From positions 1 to 10,445 of the forward strand of contig JAAZJF010000174.1 in assembly GCA_012800475.1 (NCBI GenBank): DNA of 10,445 nucleotides. The letters are read 5' to 3'. Positions 1 to 7,721 of the stretch are shown piece after piece. Position numbers and translations under genes: made by a program. The notes beneath the pieces are model-generated. The model was not told where the DNA came from. It saw only the letters and a program-made list of their open reading frames with translations, and made no database searches. Positions within the stretch are counted from its first letter, which is position 1. Each line of letters begins with the position of its first letter. The stretch is from Gammaproteobacteria bacterium. Lineage in GTDB: Bacteria > Pseudomonadota > Gammaproteobacteria > Pseudomonadales > Pseudomonadaceae.

Positions 1-1862
1 AACAACTGTCCATAACTGCTGTTGGGGTCTTCAGGACTGTAGGTCAGCATAAAGCGCAAACCACCCTGCCCAACAAAGCGCGTGACATGCGTCACACCTT
101 CTTTTTCATGGACATACTCTGCCATACCCTCAAGCTCTTGCTCAGTCTCACGAATATCTGAGCCCTGTGGTAAATACATATCCACGACAAACTGCGGACG
201 CGCTGAATCGGGCATAAAGCCTGGCTTAACCCAGCTGAAACCAAAAATAGCGCTCACTAACAGCGCCAGCATAATGACACCCGTGAACAAGCGATGACGT
301 AACGCGGTATTTAGCAGTTGACGATAGCGGTATAAAATCCCAGTTTTCTTGTCCTGCTCATCGGCGGACTGAACTTTAACTTTTAACATCGTCACGCACA
401 GCAATGGCGTTAAAGTGACAGCAAACAACCAACTGAGCATCATTGAATACATGATGACCCAGAACAAAGAACCTGCGTACTCACCCATATCCGTCGGTGA
501 TAAACCAATCGCACTAAAGGCCAGAATGCCCACCACGGTACCGCCAAGCAAAGGAAACTGTGTTCCTTTAACGACAGCAATCGCAGCACTGTGGGCTTGC
601 TCACCTTTTTGCATGCGCACTAAAATGCCATCTGTGACCACAATGGCATTATCCACCAGCATCCCTAGGGCAATGATCAAGGCGCCCAGCGACACGCGCT
701 GCATGGCAATATCATCCATATACATGGCAATCAAAGTGCCGGCGACCGTGAGCAACAACACCAGCCCGACAATCACACCACTGCGCCAACCCATAAATAG
801 AATCAGCACCAGTACAACGATAGCCACTGCAGCGGCCAAGTTCTCCACAAAGCCGTCCACTGCCTCACGCACGGAATCCGACTGGTATGACACCACTTGC
901 AAGTCAATACCGACGGGGCGCTGTGAGTCCAACTCTTTTAAACGCGCACGAACAGCATCCCCCATATCCACCACGTTGCCCCCAGCCACTTGGGAGATAC
1001 CCAGACCAATGGCGGGTTGACCGTCATAGTTCATCAGTGCACGTGGCGGCTCAATGGTTGAGCGGGTAATTTTAGCAATATCTTTTAAGAATATAACCTG
1101 CTCACCGCTGGCCGAACCTAAAGCGATATGCCCTAAGGCCTCAACAGAATCAACCTGCCCTTGTGGGCTAAACTGCACCCGTTGTGGACCGATTAAAAGA
1201 TTGCCCGAGTCGGTAATAACGTTTTGCTGGCGTAAAGATTGATAGATTTCATCTTGAGAAATCCCCAGTTGCGCAGCTTTAGCAGAAGCAATTTCAATAA
1301 AAATAGCTTCTTCAGGCTCGCCCAATGTTGCCACCCGCGCCACACCCGATACTTGCAGCAGTTCACGCTCGAGAATATCTAAATAATCTTTAATTTCTTT
1401 TAAGCTATAACCATCACCCGTCACCGCAAAAAACAGTGCGTACACATCACCAAAGTCATCGTTAACAATGGAAGGACCAGCACCTGGTGGGAGTTTATTT
1501 TGTGCATCATTGATCTTACGCCGCAACTTATCCCAGACCTGCTCAAGCTCAGCCTTACTCGGCGCGAACTCCAGCTCAATCTCAACCTTCACCAGCGAAT
1601 TACCCATGCGCGAGACTGAAGTGACTTCTTTAATCTCTTGCAGTTGCTGCACGGCTTCTTCAATCACTTCGGTGACTTCTTGCGCCACCTGCTCAGGCAT
1701 CGCACCAGGGTACAAGGTTGTAATGGCTGCCTGACGAATCACAAACTCTGGATCCTCAAAGCGACCTAATTTTTCATAACTGATGTAGCCACCTAGCAGC
1801 ACTAAAATCGTCGCCATCCAAGCAATCGTGCGTTTAGCTAGTGTTTGTTCAGCAATATTCAC
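1..1862 (-). CDS. RND efflux pump permease, AcrB/HAE1-like (partial, C-terminus off window)
   Basis: Inner-membrane proton-driven drug/solute exporter, the permease of a tripartite RND pump. About 620 residues are visible of the usual 1,000-1,050; the frame is open to the window edge. Residues 10-30 form TM1, followed by the motif LGRFEDPEF and a periplasmic porter domain (about 35-330) with the typical YPGA and VTEVIEEA segments. TM2-TM6 follow (about 338-490, including ILFMGWRSG), then the second periplasmic loop begins (PGFMPDSARP, about 530). TM4 carries GMLVDNAIVV: D404 aligns with AcrB Asp407, while the AcrB Asp408 position is Asn405. The start chosen is the GTG at 1862, because AGGG lies 10 nt upstream; the in-frame GTG at 1871 is only 1 nt from that AGGG. 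It lies 38 nt downstream of the adaptor gene on the same strand, so they form an operon. Family identity is firm; substrate cannot be told. Confidence 0.93.
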   Translation of the reverse strand, partial: MNIAEQTLAKRTIAWMATILVLLGGYISYEKLGRFEDPEFVIRQAAITTLYPGAMPEQVAQEVTEVIEEAVQQLQEIKEVTSVSRMGNSLVKVEIELEFAPSKAELEQVWDKLRRKINDAQNKLPPGAGPSIVNDDFGDVYALFFAVTGDGYSLKEIKDYLDILERELLQVSGVARVATLGEPEEAIFIEIASAKAAQLGISQDEIYQSLRQQNVITDSGNLLIGPQRVQFSPQGQVDSVEALGHIALGSASGEQVIFLKDIAKITRSTIEPPRALMNYDGQPAIGLGISQVAGGNVVDMGDAVRARLKELDSQRPVGIDLQVVSYQSDSVREAVDGFVENLAAAVAIVVLVLILFMGWRSGVIVGLVLLLTVAGTLIAMYMDDIAMQRVSLGALIIALGMLVDNAIVVTDGILVRMQKGEQAHSAAIAVVKGTQFPLLGGTVVGILAFSAIGLSPTDMGEYAGSLFWVIMYSMMLSWLFAVTLTPLLCVTMLKVKVQSADEQDKKTGILYRYRQLLNTALRHRLFTGVIMLALLVSAIFGFSWVKPGFMPDSARPQFVVDMYLPQGSDIRETEQELEGMAEYVHEKEGVTHVTRFVGQGGLRFMLTYSPEDPNSSYGQL

Positions 1863-1900
1863 TGTATACACGCCCTATATTTATGATCAGTTGGCAAGGA

Positions 1901-2953
1901 TTAAAGAGACCGAACTAACATCGAGTCGCGCAACTGGCTCACGCCTGCAGTTACAATCTGTTCGCCACCCACTAAACCGCTACGCACCACAACATTGGTA
2001 CCGAGTACATCGCCAAGCTGCACTTTTTGCAACGAGACGCGCGAGGTTTCAGGATCAAACACCCAAACACCTGTCGTATCGTCAGCGCTGGAATAAATAG
2101 CCTTGAGCGGCACCATCACTTGCGCTGCGGTTAAGTCACCCATGGCCTCTTGCGGAATCACATCCACCGACATACCTGGCAAAATAGTGATGTCGTAGCC
2201 TGGATCTAAGGTCACCACCACTTCATAGGTTTGCGTTTGGCTGTCGCTATCAGACGAAAAGGACTTGAGACTTACCGGCAGCAATTGCTCAGGACGATCG
2301 GCAAACACAGCGTTGCCTGCAACCTGCTTCGCTGTATGGCGCACAATGCGCTCAGGCACATTTATGACAATTTCAAGATTATTTAAATCTTGCAGCCCCA
2401 CAATGGGTTCTTTGTCTTGCACGTTGCTGTAGTTTTCAACATGACGTTTGGTCACTACACCACTAAAAGGTGCGAGCAAGCGGGTGTCATCGAAATCTTT
2501 TTTAGTGAGTGCATAATCTGCCTGCGCAACATCCATCGCGGTGCGTTGCTTATCAACTTCAGATTTTGCAATAGCTTGGCTGCGCTGCCACAGGCTATTA
2601 AAACGCTCATAATCTGTGCGCTCTTTATTGTAACGTGCCAAAGCTGAACGCATTTGCGTTTTATAATTTGCGTCATCTAAGCGTGCAACCAAAGCACCTT
2701 TTTCAATCAACTGCCCTTCCTCAACTGGAAGCTCCACTAGCTGACCGGGTACATTAAACGTCAAATCTGCGCGCTGCGCAGCACGCACACGTCCAGGAAA
2801 ACGGACACTGGACGTTCTATCGGCTAACGCAACAACCATCATGGGCACCGGCCGTGACACCTCTGCTGATTCAAATTCAGCCTCACCCTCTCCACAACCA
2901 CTTAATACCACAAGGGCTATGGCGCTAACCCACCAGCCAATATATTTGATCAA
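1901..2953 (-). CDS. RND efflux periplasmic adaptor (membrane fusion) lipoprotein
   Basis: Periplasmic adaptor that links the RND permease to an outer-membrane channel. The 350-residue protein has a lipoprotein signal with lipobox LSGC (lipidated Cys20). Next come the first half of the barrel-sandwich (lipoyl-like) domain (about 50-95, with FPGRVRAAQRADLTF and GQLVE), an alpha-helical hairpin (about 97-150), the second sandwich half (APFSGVVTKR, about 161-170), a beta-barrel (about 185-270) and a membrane-proximal domain ending in QLRDSMLVRSL. Length and order fit the HlyD/AcrA family. The start is TTG, supported by AGGAG 8 nt upstream and by the signal peptide beginning directly at MIKYIGWW. 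It precedes the permease gene by 38 nt, with no outer-membrane factor gene visible. Regulation probably acts through the palindrome at 3062-3078 about 110 nt upstream. Substrate unknown. Confidence 0.93.
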   Translation of the reverse strand: MIKYIGWWVSAIALVVLSGCGEGEAEFESAEVSRPVPMMVVALADRTSSVRFPGRVRAAQRADLTFNVPGQLVELPVEEGQLIEKGALVARLDDANYKTQMRSALARYNKERTDYERFNSLWQRSQAIAKSEVDKQRTAMDVAQADYALTKKDFDDTRLLAPFSGVVTKRHVENYSNVQDKEPIVGLQDLNNLEIVINVPERIVRHTAKQVAGNAVFADRPEQLLPVSLKSFSSDSDSQTQTYEVVVTLDPGYDITILPGMSVDVIPQEAMGDLTAAQVMVPLKAIYSSADDTTGVWVFDPETSRVSLQKVQLGDVLGTNVVVRSGLVGGEQIVTAGVSQLRDSMLVRSL

Positions 2954-2961
2954 ACCTAATA

Positions 2962-2966
2962 CTCCT
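2962..2966 (-). promoter_or_regulatory. Ribosome binding site fixing the TTG start of the adaptor gene
   Basis: On the minus strand AGGAG lies 8 nt before the TTG codon at 2953-2951. No ATG or GTG with a comparable site lies nearby in that frame, and the signal peptide starts at this TTG, so the rare start codon is well supported. Confidence 0.7.
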
Positions 2967-3058
2967 GATGAATGCTCTACTACCAGCCTTACAGACGCAA
3001 AACCGACACAAAATATAGCCGCATAGATTCACCCAAGCCACGAAACTAAGCAACACAC

Positions 3059-3088
3059 TCTATACCCAAACTGGGTATCATTCTGCAA
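3059..3088 (-). promoter_or_regulatory. Possible sigma70-type promoter of the RND operon
   Basis: On the minus strand TTGCAG (3088-3083) and TATAGA (3064-3059) are separated by 18 nt. The matches to TTGACA and TATAAT are 3 of 6 and 4 of 6, so the call is modest. Its strength comes from position: it points toward the adaptor gene, leaves a leader of about 100 nt, and a perfect palindrome fills the spacer. Confidence 0.35.
3062..3078. promoter_or_regulatory. Perfect 17-bp palindrome, candidate operator of the efflux operon
   Basis: ATACCCA-AAC-TGGGTAT: two 7-bp arms, fully complementary, around a 3-nt centre. It overlaps the possible -10 and most of the -35/-10 spacer of the pump promoter, where a TetR- or MarR-type repressor would block transcription. 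A MerR-type activator, which binds inside an 18-19-bp spacer, is an alternative. No regulator gene is adjacent, so the binding protein is unknown. The symmetry is seen; the regulatory role is inferred. Confidence 0.45.
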
Positions 3089-3194
3089 TCCAACACTTTA
3101 CTGATACGACTTGAGACAACTATGCCGCTAGACCATGAATACGTAACAAGCCATTTTGGCTCCAGAAAACACAGCAACATCTGACCTAGCCTGC

Positions 3195-3253
3195 TCAAAA
3201 TGACAGCTTTATTTCTATAGCGCTTGGGCAAAACCACTCCACTTCAAAATGAC
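3195..3253. repeat. Two identical 10-bp direct repeats upstream of the outer-membrane protein gene
   Basis: TCAAAATGAC occurs at 3195-3204 and again at 3244-3253, with start points 49 bp apart, about 90-150 nt before the barrel gene. Such paired sites can bind activators in tandem. The AT-rich sequence makes chance a real possibility. Confidence 0.3.
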
Positions 3254-3254
3254 C

Positions 3255-3274
3255 GTTCATCGTAAAAAATGAAC
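3255..3274. repeat. Inverted repeat with 6-bp arms
   Basis: GTTCAT (3255-3260) and ATGAAC (3269-3274) are perfectly complementary around an 8-nt A-rich loop, directly after the second copy of the direct repeat. It could be a protein-binding half-site pair; no role is demonstrated. Confidence 0.25.
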
Positions 3275-3300
3275 AACAATGCTATCTAGCCAGTCGGAAG

Positions 3301-3327
3301 GTATGAGTGTCATGACTCAACTCATAC
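3301..3327 (+). promoter_or_regulatory. Nested inverted repeats in the leader of the outer-membrane protein gene
   Basis: GTATGAGT (3301-3308) is perfectly complementary to ACTCATAC (3320-3327). Its core TGAGT (3304-3308) can instead pair with ACTCA at 3315-3319, so two mutually exclusive stems are possible. The element ends 5 nt before the GGAG ribosome binding site (3333-3336), which is 7 nt ahead of the ATG. It may be an operator, a message-stabilising stem or a translation control element. Confidence 0.35.
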
Positions 3328-3343
3328 GAAATGGAGTGTATTT

Positions 3344-4087
3344 ATGATTAACAAAAAGATGCTATTAGGCGCTACAGCAGCAGGTTTTTTATTGTCCCCT
3401 TTTGCTCTTCAAGCGGCCGATCCTGTCTCCAACATCGGTCTGACTGGTAGCCATAATCGCTATAAACTCTCATCCGATATTGATGACGTCGATAACAACA
3501 AGCAACGCATGCCCAAAGGCGGTATCTACTACAACTTCGGTAATAAAATGACCGGGGAAGAAGGCGTTATTTTCCAAGCAGGCGTAGAAGCGCAGTACGG
3601 AAAAAAAGGCGATGTTAAAGACAAGCAAATGCAAGCAGAAGCAGATGTCGGTTACCGTATGGGCTTAGGTAACAACAGCTACATTGACGGTATTGTCGGT
3701 GCCGGTTACCAGCACAGCCGTATTGACGACACCAAAGGTCTCGATGTGCGCCTGACCAATAAATCACCTTTCGCTAAAGCGGGTGTGGGTTTTAACCACA
3801 AAGGTGACAGCGTATTAACTCGACTTGAAGTCGGTACACGCTACAGCATTAATGCTGAAAGTAAGATCAAGGTGCAATACTTAGGCAGTACCACAGTCGA
3901 CTTAAAAGACAAGTACAGCCCCTACGCAGAGTTAAACTTTATGTGGGACAAGGGTTATAACGATCTACCCCTCACTGCAGGTGTGTACTACACACAGCAC
4001 AACTATCAGCTCAAAGATAAGTACGATATTGCCAACACCAAGCTCAAAAATGATGAAATCGGCCTTAAGCTCGGTCTAGCCTTCTAA
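3344..4087 (+). CDS. Small outer-membrane beta-barrel protein of unknown function
   Basis: A 247-residue precursor with a clear Sec signal peptide (MINKK, then a hydrophobic core, cleavage probably after LQA at residue 24). The mature part alternates polar and hydrophobic/aromatic residues in about 8-10 predicted strands, for example GIYYNFG, FQAGVEAQYG, EADVGYRMGLG, PFAKAGVGF and YAELNFMW. It ends in GLKLGLAF: the terminal Phe is the classic signal for outer-membrane insertion by the BAM complex. Charged, lysine/aspartate-rich loops link the strands, and LKDKY occurs twice. ATG is preceded by GGAG at 7-nt spacing. It is a single-gene unit, divergent from the pump operon and followed by a strong hairpin. 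I do not recognise a specific family; OmpW/Ail-type small barrels are the nearest general comparison. It is probably not the pump's outer-membrane channel, which would be larger, helical in part, and of the TolC type. Confidence 0.85.
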   Translation: MINKKMLLGATAAGFLLSPFALQAADPVSNIGLTGSHNRYKLSSDIDDVDNNKQRMPKGGIYYNFGNKMTGEEGVIFQAGVEAQYGKKGDVKDKQMQAEADVGYRMGLGNNSYIDGIVGAGYQHSRIDDTKGLDVRLTNKSPFAKAGVGFNHKGDSVLTRLEVGTRYSINAESKIKVQYLGSTTVDLKDKYSPYAELNFMWDKGYNDLPLTAGVYYTQHNYQLKDKYDIANTKLKNDEIGLKLGLAF

Positions 4088-4143
4088 CAGAGCTGCGCAT
4101 CAATTTTGACTCCTATCCATCTGGATACTGAAGTCACACCCTG

Positions 4144-4170
4144 CAAGCCCGAGGCCACTCCTCGGGCTTG
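4144..4170. terminator. Strong 11-bp hairpin between convergent genes, probable terminator
   Basis: CAAGCCCGAGG (4144-4154) and CCTCGGGCTTG (4160-4170) pair perfectly around a 5-nt loop. It lies 57 nt after the barrel gene stop and 55 nt after the convergent helicase stop, so it could serve both. Neither side has a good T-run, which weakens the intrinsic-terminator call. Confidence 0.65.
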
Positions 4171-4224
4171 TGCATTCCAACTGCATCACTCCCTCTTAAG
4201 TCAACATCGACATAGTGATTGGCA

Positions 4225-6132
4225 TCACTTCACTGCATCACTGATCCAGTCTGAAAAACCATCCGGTACGATCAACTCATGCTGCGCACGTGTGCATGCC
4301 GTATATAAACTGGAAAATAAGCGGGCGCGACTGTCTACACTTTGCTGCGCAGTGGGCCGCACTAACAAATCCCGCGACAAATACACGCTAGGAAACTCCA
4401 AGTTTTTACTATCGCTCACGCGAGCTAAGGTGATTTGGCCACCGCCTTGGCGCATATGTCGATTCACTGCAGTTTCAAAGTCAGCCTGCGAATAGCCTTT
4501 TTGCAGCATGCGCTCAATCGCCTCAAACGACTGATTATTGGACATAGCGCTGCGCAGGGCATCCCAGGATGCATAGCGGAAAATCAATCCATGACGCGGC
4601 CGTGTACCTTGGCTATACAACTCGATACAGTCTTGCGCAAAAGTCATAAAATCTTTAAAGGTTGCTCGCGACAAGCGAAACGAAGCACCGGCATGACTTA
4701 GACGCTGAAACCAGGCAAACAAATCAAACTCATCCGCCACAATAATAGTGGTTGGGCGCTGTGGGATTTGCCAGCCGGTATAGTGCTGCACATTAGTACA
4801 ATGATCAGCACGCCCTGCAAACAGCTCTTTAGTCGCGCCAGGATGGGCTTGAATCAAAGGATTGACGACGCTTTCTACCTGTTTTCCTAAACGTATCGAC
4901 TGCGCCAATGCGCGCTGACGTATGACATCACTGCGTGGCGGTGCCATACCGTTTAAGTTTTGTAATTCATCACTTAAAGTAATCACAGCTTGCGGGCTGC
5001 GATCCAAGATCTGCAACATAGGCGTGGCAATATCATGCCCTTCATCCACAATAATATGAGTGTATTGCGTATCTAAAACCTCGCCCGTCAACGAGAGCAA
5101 TTTAATGCGATGATAGCCTCGTATAGGTAAGCGAATATGCGCCTCAGACGGGCGAGTCAACTCCCGCCAATACAGATTGACCGCTTCCAAAAGAACCGAT
5201 TGATCTACCACATTGAGTTGACTAGCAATCGCAATGGGCAAGTGCACAAAATCAATCTCATAAGCGCTGGTATTACAGTAACTGGCCACAGCCCGCACAC
5301 AGATACTGGCCACTTCATTGGGCGAAAAATGTGCAATAGCACCCAAATTCAACCATTGCGCCACTTGCCCATGGGAGACCTGCCACGTCTGCTGCATACG
5401 CGCTTTATCTTTTAAGCGCCAGCTATTGGCCAGTAAATTACTATCAAGCATCCGCCCTGCTGCTTGCGCAAAAGTCATTGCCGGCAAGTGCTCACCGGCG
5501 CGCGCTTTTAGAGCTTGTAACTGCACATAAGTTTGCGCCAGCAATAAGGTACGCTGCGGGTTTAACAGCTGAGCAAAACGACTGATCAAATGCGTTTTAC
5601 CTGACCCAGCATAGCCTTGCACATTAAATGATTCATCAGGCGCTGCCAAAAACTCCCGCAACATTCTGTTTTGCGGGTCTGTTACAGATAGCTCAGCTTG
5701 GTAAGGTGCAAAATACACCGCCTGTAAGGGTTTAATTTCAGCTTGATAGTCTGCACTAAAGGTAAACAGCCATTGGCCCTGTGCATCGAGATAACGCGAT
5801 TCATCAGCGGGGTGTTCATCATCAAGCAAACTGATATTGAGCTCGGCTAAATAAGACAAGCCTGCTGCAAATGTATCCGCGCAAAAACGTTGCTCAACCA
5901 ATTGATTAAAAGCGCCCGGTGTTAGGCTGTTCGCTTGTAAGCCCGCACTGATCATCTGTGCTAACTGGCGCTCAATTGATGCCTGTGAGGCCTGCTCATG
6001 GGCCATTTTCTGCGCATTTTGAATGCACAACACTGCGGCTAATTGTGCGACCGTAGCCGTCGCAAAAAAATCAGACGCAGCACCCTCGGATAATGTTTGT
6101 GCAAGGGTGCGATATAAGGGTAAAAAAGTCAT
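4225..6132 (-). CDS. SF1 (UvrD/Rep-like) helicase-family ATPase with atypical motifs
   Basis: Probable ATP-dependent DNA helicase or translocase of 635 residues, cytoplasmic. The N-terminal 160 or so residues match nothing I know. Then come a Q-motif-like segment (TDPQNRMLREFL, about 151), Walker A GYAGSGKT (173-180), Walker B IIVDEGHD (360-367, canonical DExQ), a motif III equivalent LSDELQ (386-391), a motif V equivalent SDSKNLEF (573-580, usually SxKGLEF) and motif VI YTACTRAQ (610-617). No nuclease domain follows. I chose the ATG at 6132, with GAGAG 4 nt upstream; an in-frame TTG at 6153 would add 7 residues but has no ribosome binding site. It lies about 216 nt downstream of the thiolase gene on the same strand, a gap that holds no gene, so it may have its own promoter. 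Helicase-fold identity is firm; DNA repair is only a guess. Confidence 0.85.
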   Translation of the reverse strand: MTFLPLYRTLAQTLSEGAASDFFATATVAQLAAVLCIQNAQKMAHEQASQASIERQLAQMISAGLQANSLTPGAFNQLVEQRFCADTFAAGLSYLAELNISLLDDEHPADESRYLDAQGQWLFTFSADYQAEIKPLQAVYFAPYQAELSVTDPQNRMLREFLAAPDESFNVQGYAGSGKTHLISRFAQLLNPQRTLLLAQTYVQLQALKARAGEHLPAMTFAQAAGRMLDSNLLANSWRLKDKARMQQTWQVSHGQVAQWLNLGAIAHFSPNEVASICVRAVASYCNTSAYEIDFVHLPIAIASQLNVVDQSVLLEAVNLYWRELTRPSEAHIRLPIRGYHRIKLLSLTGEVLDTQYTHIIVDEGHDIATPMLQILDRSPQAVITLSDELQNLNGMAPPRSDVIRQRALAQSIRLGKQVESVVNPLIQAHPGATKELFAGRADHCTNVQHYTGWQIPQRPTTIIVADEFDLFAWFQRLSHAGASFRLSRATFKDFMTFAQDCIELYSQGTRPRHGLIFRYASWDALRSAMSNNQSFEAIERMLQKGYSQADFETAVNRHMRQGGGQITLARVSDSKNLEFPSVYLSRDLLVRPTAQQSVDSRARLFSSLYTACTRAQHELIVPDGFSDWISDAVK

Positions 6133-6348
6133 AGAGCTCTCGCTACTGTTCAATCGTGTCTAGGTTACAGATTCTTAGCTTAGCTCACTGCTTGCAGCTG
6201 TGCACAAACACAACAGCCCATCACTCTATATAGCATGTCCATGAGATCCAGAATCATTCACAACTGAACTGTAAAGCACAACAAGCGCAGCTGCTTAACA
6301 CACTGCAGATACGCTTGCTGTACATACCCGACTGGGCTATATCAGTTG

Positions 6349-7539
6349 TTATGCGCCAACACGCTCAATAATCAAAGCAATGCCCTGACCACCACCGATG
6401 CATAAAGTAATCAAGCCATAACGGCCACCGGTGCGCTCCAACTCATACAGAGTTTTCACGGTTAAAATCGCACCGGTTGCACCCACTGGATGCCCCATAC
6501 CGACTGCACCGCCGTTAGGATTCACTTTTTCAGCAGGAAAACCCAACTCTTGCGCCACGGCCATTGCTTGCGCAGCAAAGGCTTCGTTGGACTCAATCAC
6601 GTCCATATCAGCAATGCTTAAACCCGCTTGCGCTAAAGCCTTAGGCACTGCGGCAATCGGGCCCAACCCCATAAACTTAGGATCCACTCCAGCAAAAGCA
6701 TTCGCTACCAGACGCCCACGTACTTTTAAGTCCAGCTCAGCGGCAGTTTTTTCATCTGCTAACAGCAACGAAGCTGCGCCATCGTTAATACCTGAAGCAT
6801 TGCCTGCAGTGATCAAACCCTCCTTTTTAAAAGCCGGCTTGAGCTTCGCTAAATCCTCTAACGATACGTGCTCACGCACATGCTCATCGGTGGCAAACTG
6901 CACTTCTTCACGGCCTTTACGCACCGCGACTGGCACAATTTGCTCAACAAAACGCCCAGTCTCAATCGCCGCAGCTGCCTTTTGATGACTGGCCACAGCA
7001 AACTCATCCAACTGTTGGCGGGTGAAACCATATTTTTCTGCAATATTTTCGGCCGTTACACCCATATGCCCAGTACCAAAAGGATCACTGAGAATACCAA
7101 GGGTTAAATCCTGTACCGCAGCATCGCCCATGCGCAAACCCGAACGAACTTTAGGCAGAATATAAGCGCCTTGACTCATTGATTCTGCGCCACCGGCCAA
7201 CGCCAACTGACTGTCGCCGGCTTCAATCATTTGCGCAGCACTGATAATGGCTTGCAAACCCGAACCGCATAAACGATTGACGTTAAAAGCGGCTGAACTC
7301 TCATCCAACCCTGCATCGATGGCAATATGACGCGCTAAGTACGCATCTTGCGCGGCGGTGGTAATAATGTGACCGTAGACCGCATGATCGATCAACTTAG
7401 CATTCACACCGCTGCGCTCAATCACTTCTTTAGCCGTGGCGGTGCCCATTTGCGCTGGGCTTAATCCCGCTAAACTACCACCAAAACCACCAATGGCAGT
7501 ACGTACTGCTTCAACAATCACAACCGAATTAAACTTCAT
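6349..7539 (-). CDS. Acetyl-CoA C-acetyltransferase (thiolase II, AtoB/PhaA type)
   Basis: Condenses two acetyl-CoA to acetoacetyl-CoA, or the reverse, in short-chain fatty acid, ketone-body or polyhydroxyalkanoate metabolism; soluble, usually tetrameric. At 396 residues it has the standard length. The nucleophile is Cys91 in NRLCGSGLQA. The NEAF motif (318-321), His350 in GGAVGMGHPVGATGA and the acid/base Cys380 in LCIGGGQG complete the active site. The mid-region GNASGINDGAA is also typical. ATG is preceded by AAGGA at 6-nt spacing. No beta-oxidation, ketoacid CoA-transferase or phaB/phaC gene is next to it, so the pathway is not decided by context. It is divergent from the VOC gene, across 283 nt holding a perfect 14-bp palindrome. 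Confidence 0.95.
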   Translation of the reverse strand: MKFNSVVIVEAVRTAIGGFGGSLAGLSPAQMGTATAKEVIERSGVNAKLIDHAVYGHIITTAAQDAYLARHIAIDAGLDESSAAFNVNRLCGSGLQAIISAAQMIEAGDSQLALAGGAESMSQGAYILPKVRSGLRMGDAAVQDLTLGILSDPFGTGHMGVTAENIAEKYGFTRQQLDEFAVASHQKAAAAIETGRFVEQIVPVAVRKGREEVQFATDEHVREHVSLEDLAKLKPAFKKEGLITAGNASGINDGAASLLLADEKTAAELDLKVRGRLVANAFAGVDPKFMGLGPIAAVPKALAQAGLSIADMDVIESNEAFAAQAMAVAQELGFPAEKVNPNGGAVGMGHPVGATGAILTVKTLYELERTGGRYGLITLCIGGGQGIALIIERVGA

Positions 7540-7721
7540 TTTTTATCCTTATTATTGAACACACAATCACCTTGCAGATGACGCCCAAGACACCAGCATA
7601 AATAGTCTGCACGCGCGCTTCTACATAAAACGCCAAATAGACTACTGCAAAAGCGTCTCTCTACGGTAAAAAACCATCTGAACACAGGTTTTACTTAGCA
7701 CATAACAAAGACGCCCAGCGC

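Larger units (their letters stand above)
2954..3343. other. 390-nt divergent intergenic region with no gene
   Basis: This stretch separates the pump operon (minus) from the outer-membrane barrel gene (plus). I see no credible gene: the 63-codon minus-strand frame at 3046-3237 starts with GTG, has no clear ribosome binding site and no recognisable family. The region contains, from left to right, the adaptor RBS, a possible minus-strand promoter with an embedded palindrome (3059-3088), two copies of a 10-bp direct repeat (3195 and 3244), a 6-bp-arm inverted repeat (3255-3274) and nested inverted repeats just ahead of the barrel gene (3301-3327). Confidence 0.7.

Noticed and set aside
415..1020. 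201-codon plus-strand open frame
   Set aside because: It lies antisense to the RND permease, whose reading is continuous and family-consistent; the frame's product is low-complexity Ser/Thr/Pro-rich, as expected of a shadow.
3046..3237. 63-codon minus-strand open frame in the intergenic region
   Set aside because: GTG start without a clear ribosome binding site, no recognisable family, and it overlaps the possible pump promoter and operator.
4214..4229. 6-bp inverted repeat (AGTGAT / ATCACT) over the helicase stop codon
   Set aside because: Short stem with no T-run; the 11-bp hairpin at 4144-4170 is a much better terminator candidate.
6133..6348. Search for a promoter or small gene between thiolase and helicase
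   Set aside because: A TATATA-like hexamer is present on the minus strand, but no matching -35 at normal spacing and no coding frame with a ribosome binding site.
6431..6985. 184-codon plus-strand open frame
   Set aside because: Shadow of the thiolase gene on the opposite strand; no family resemblance and no good ribosome binding site.
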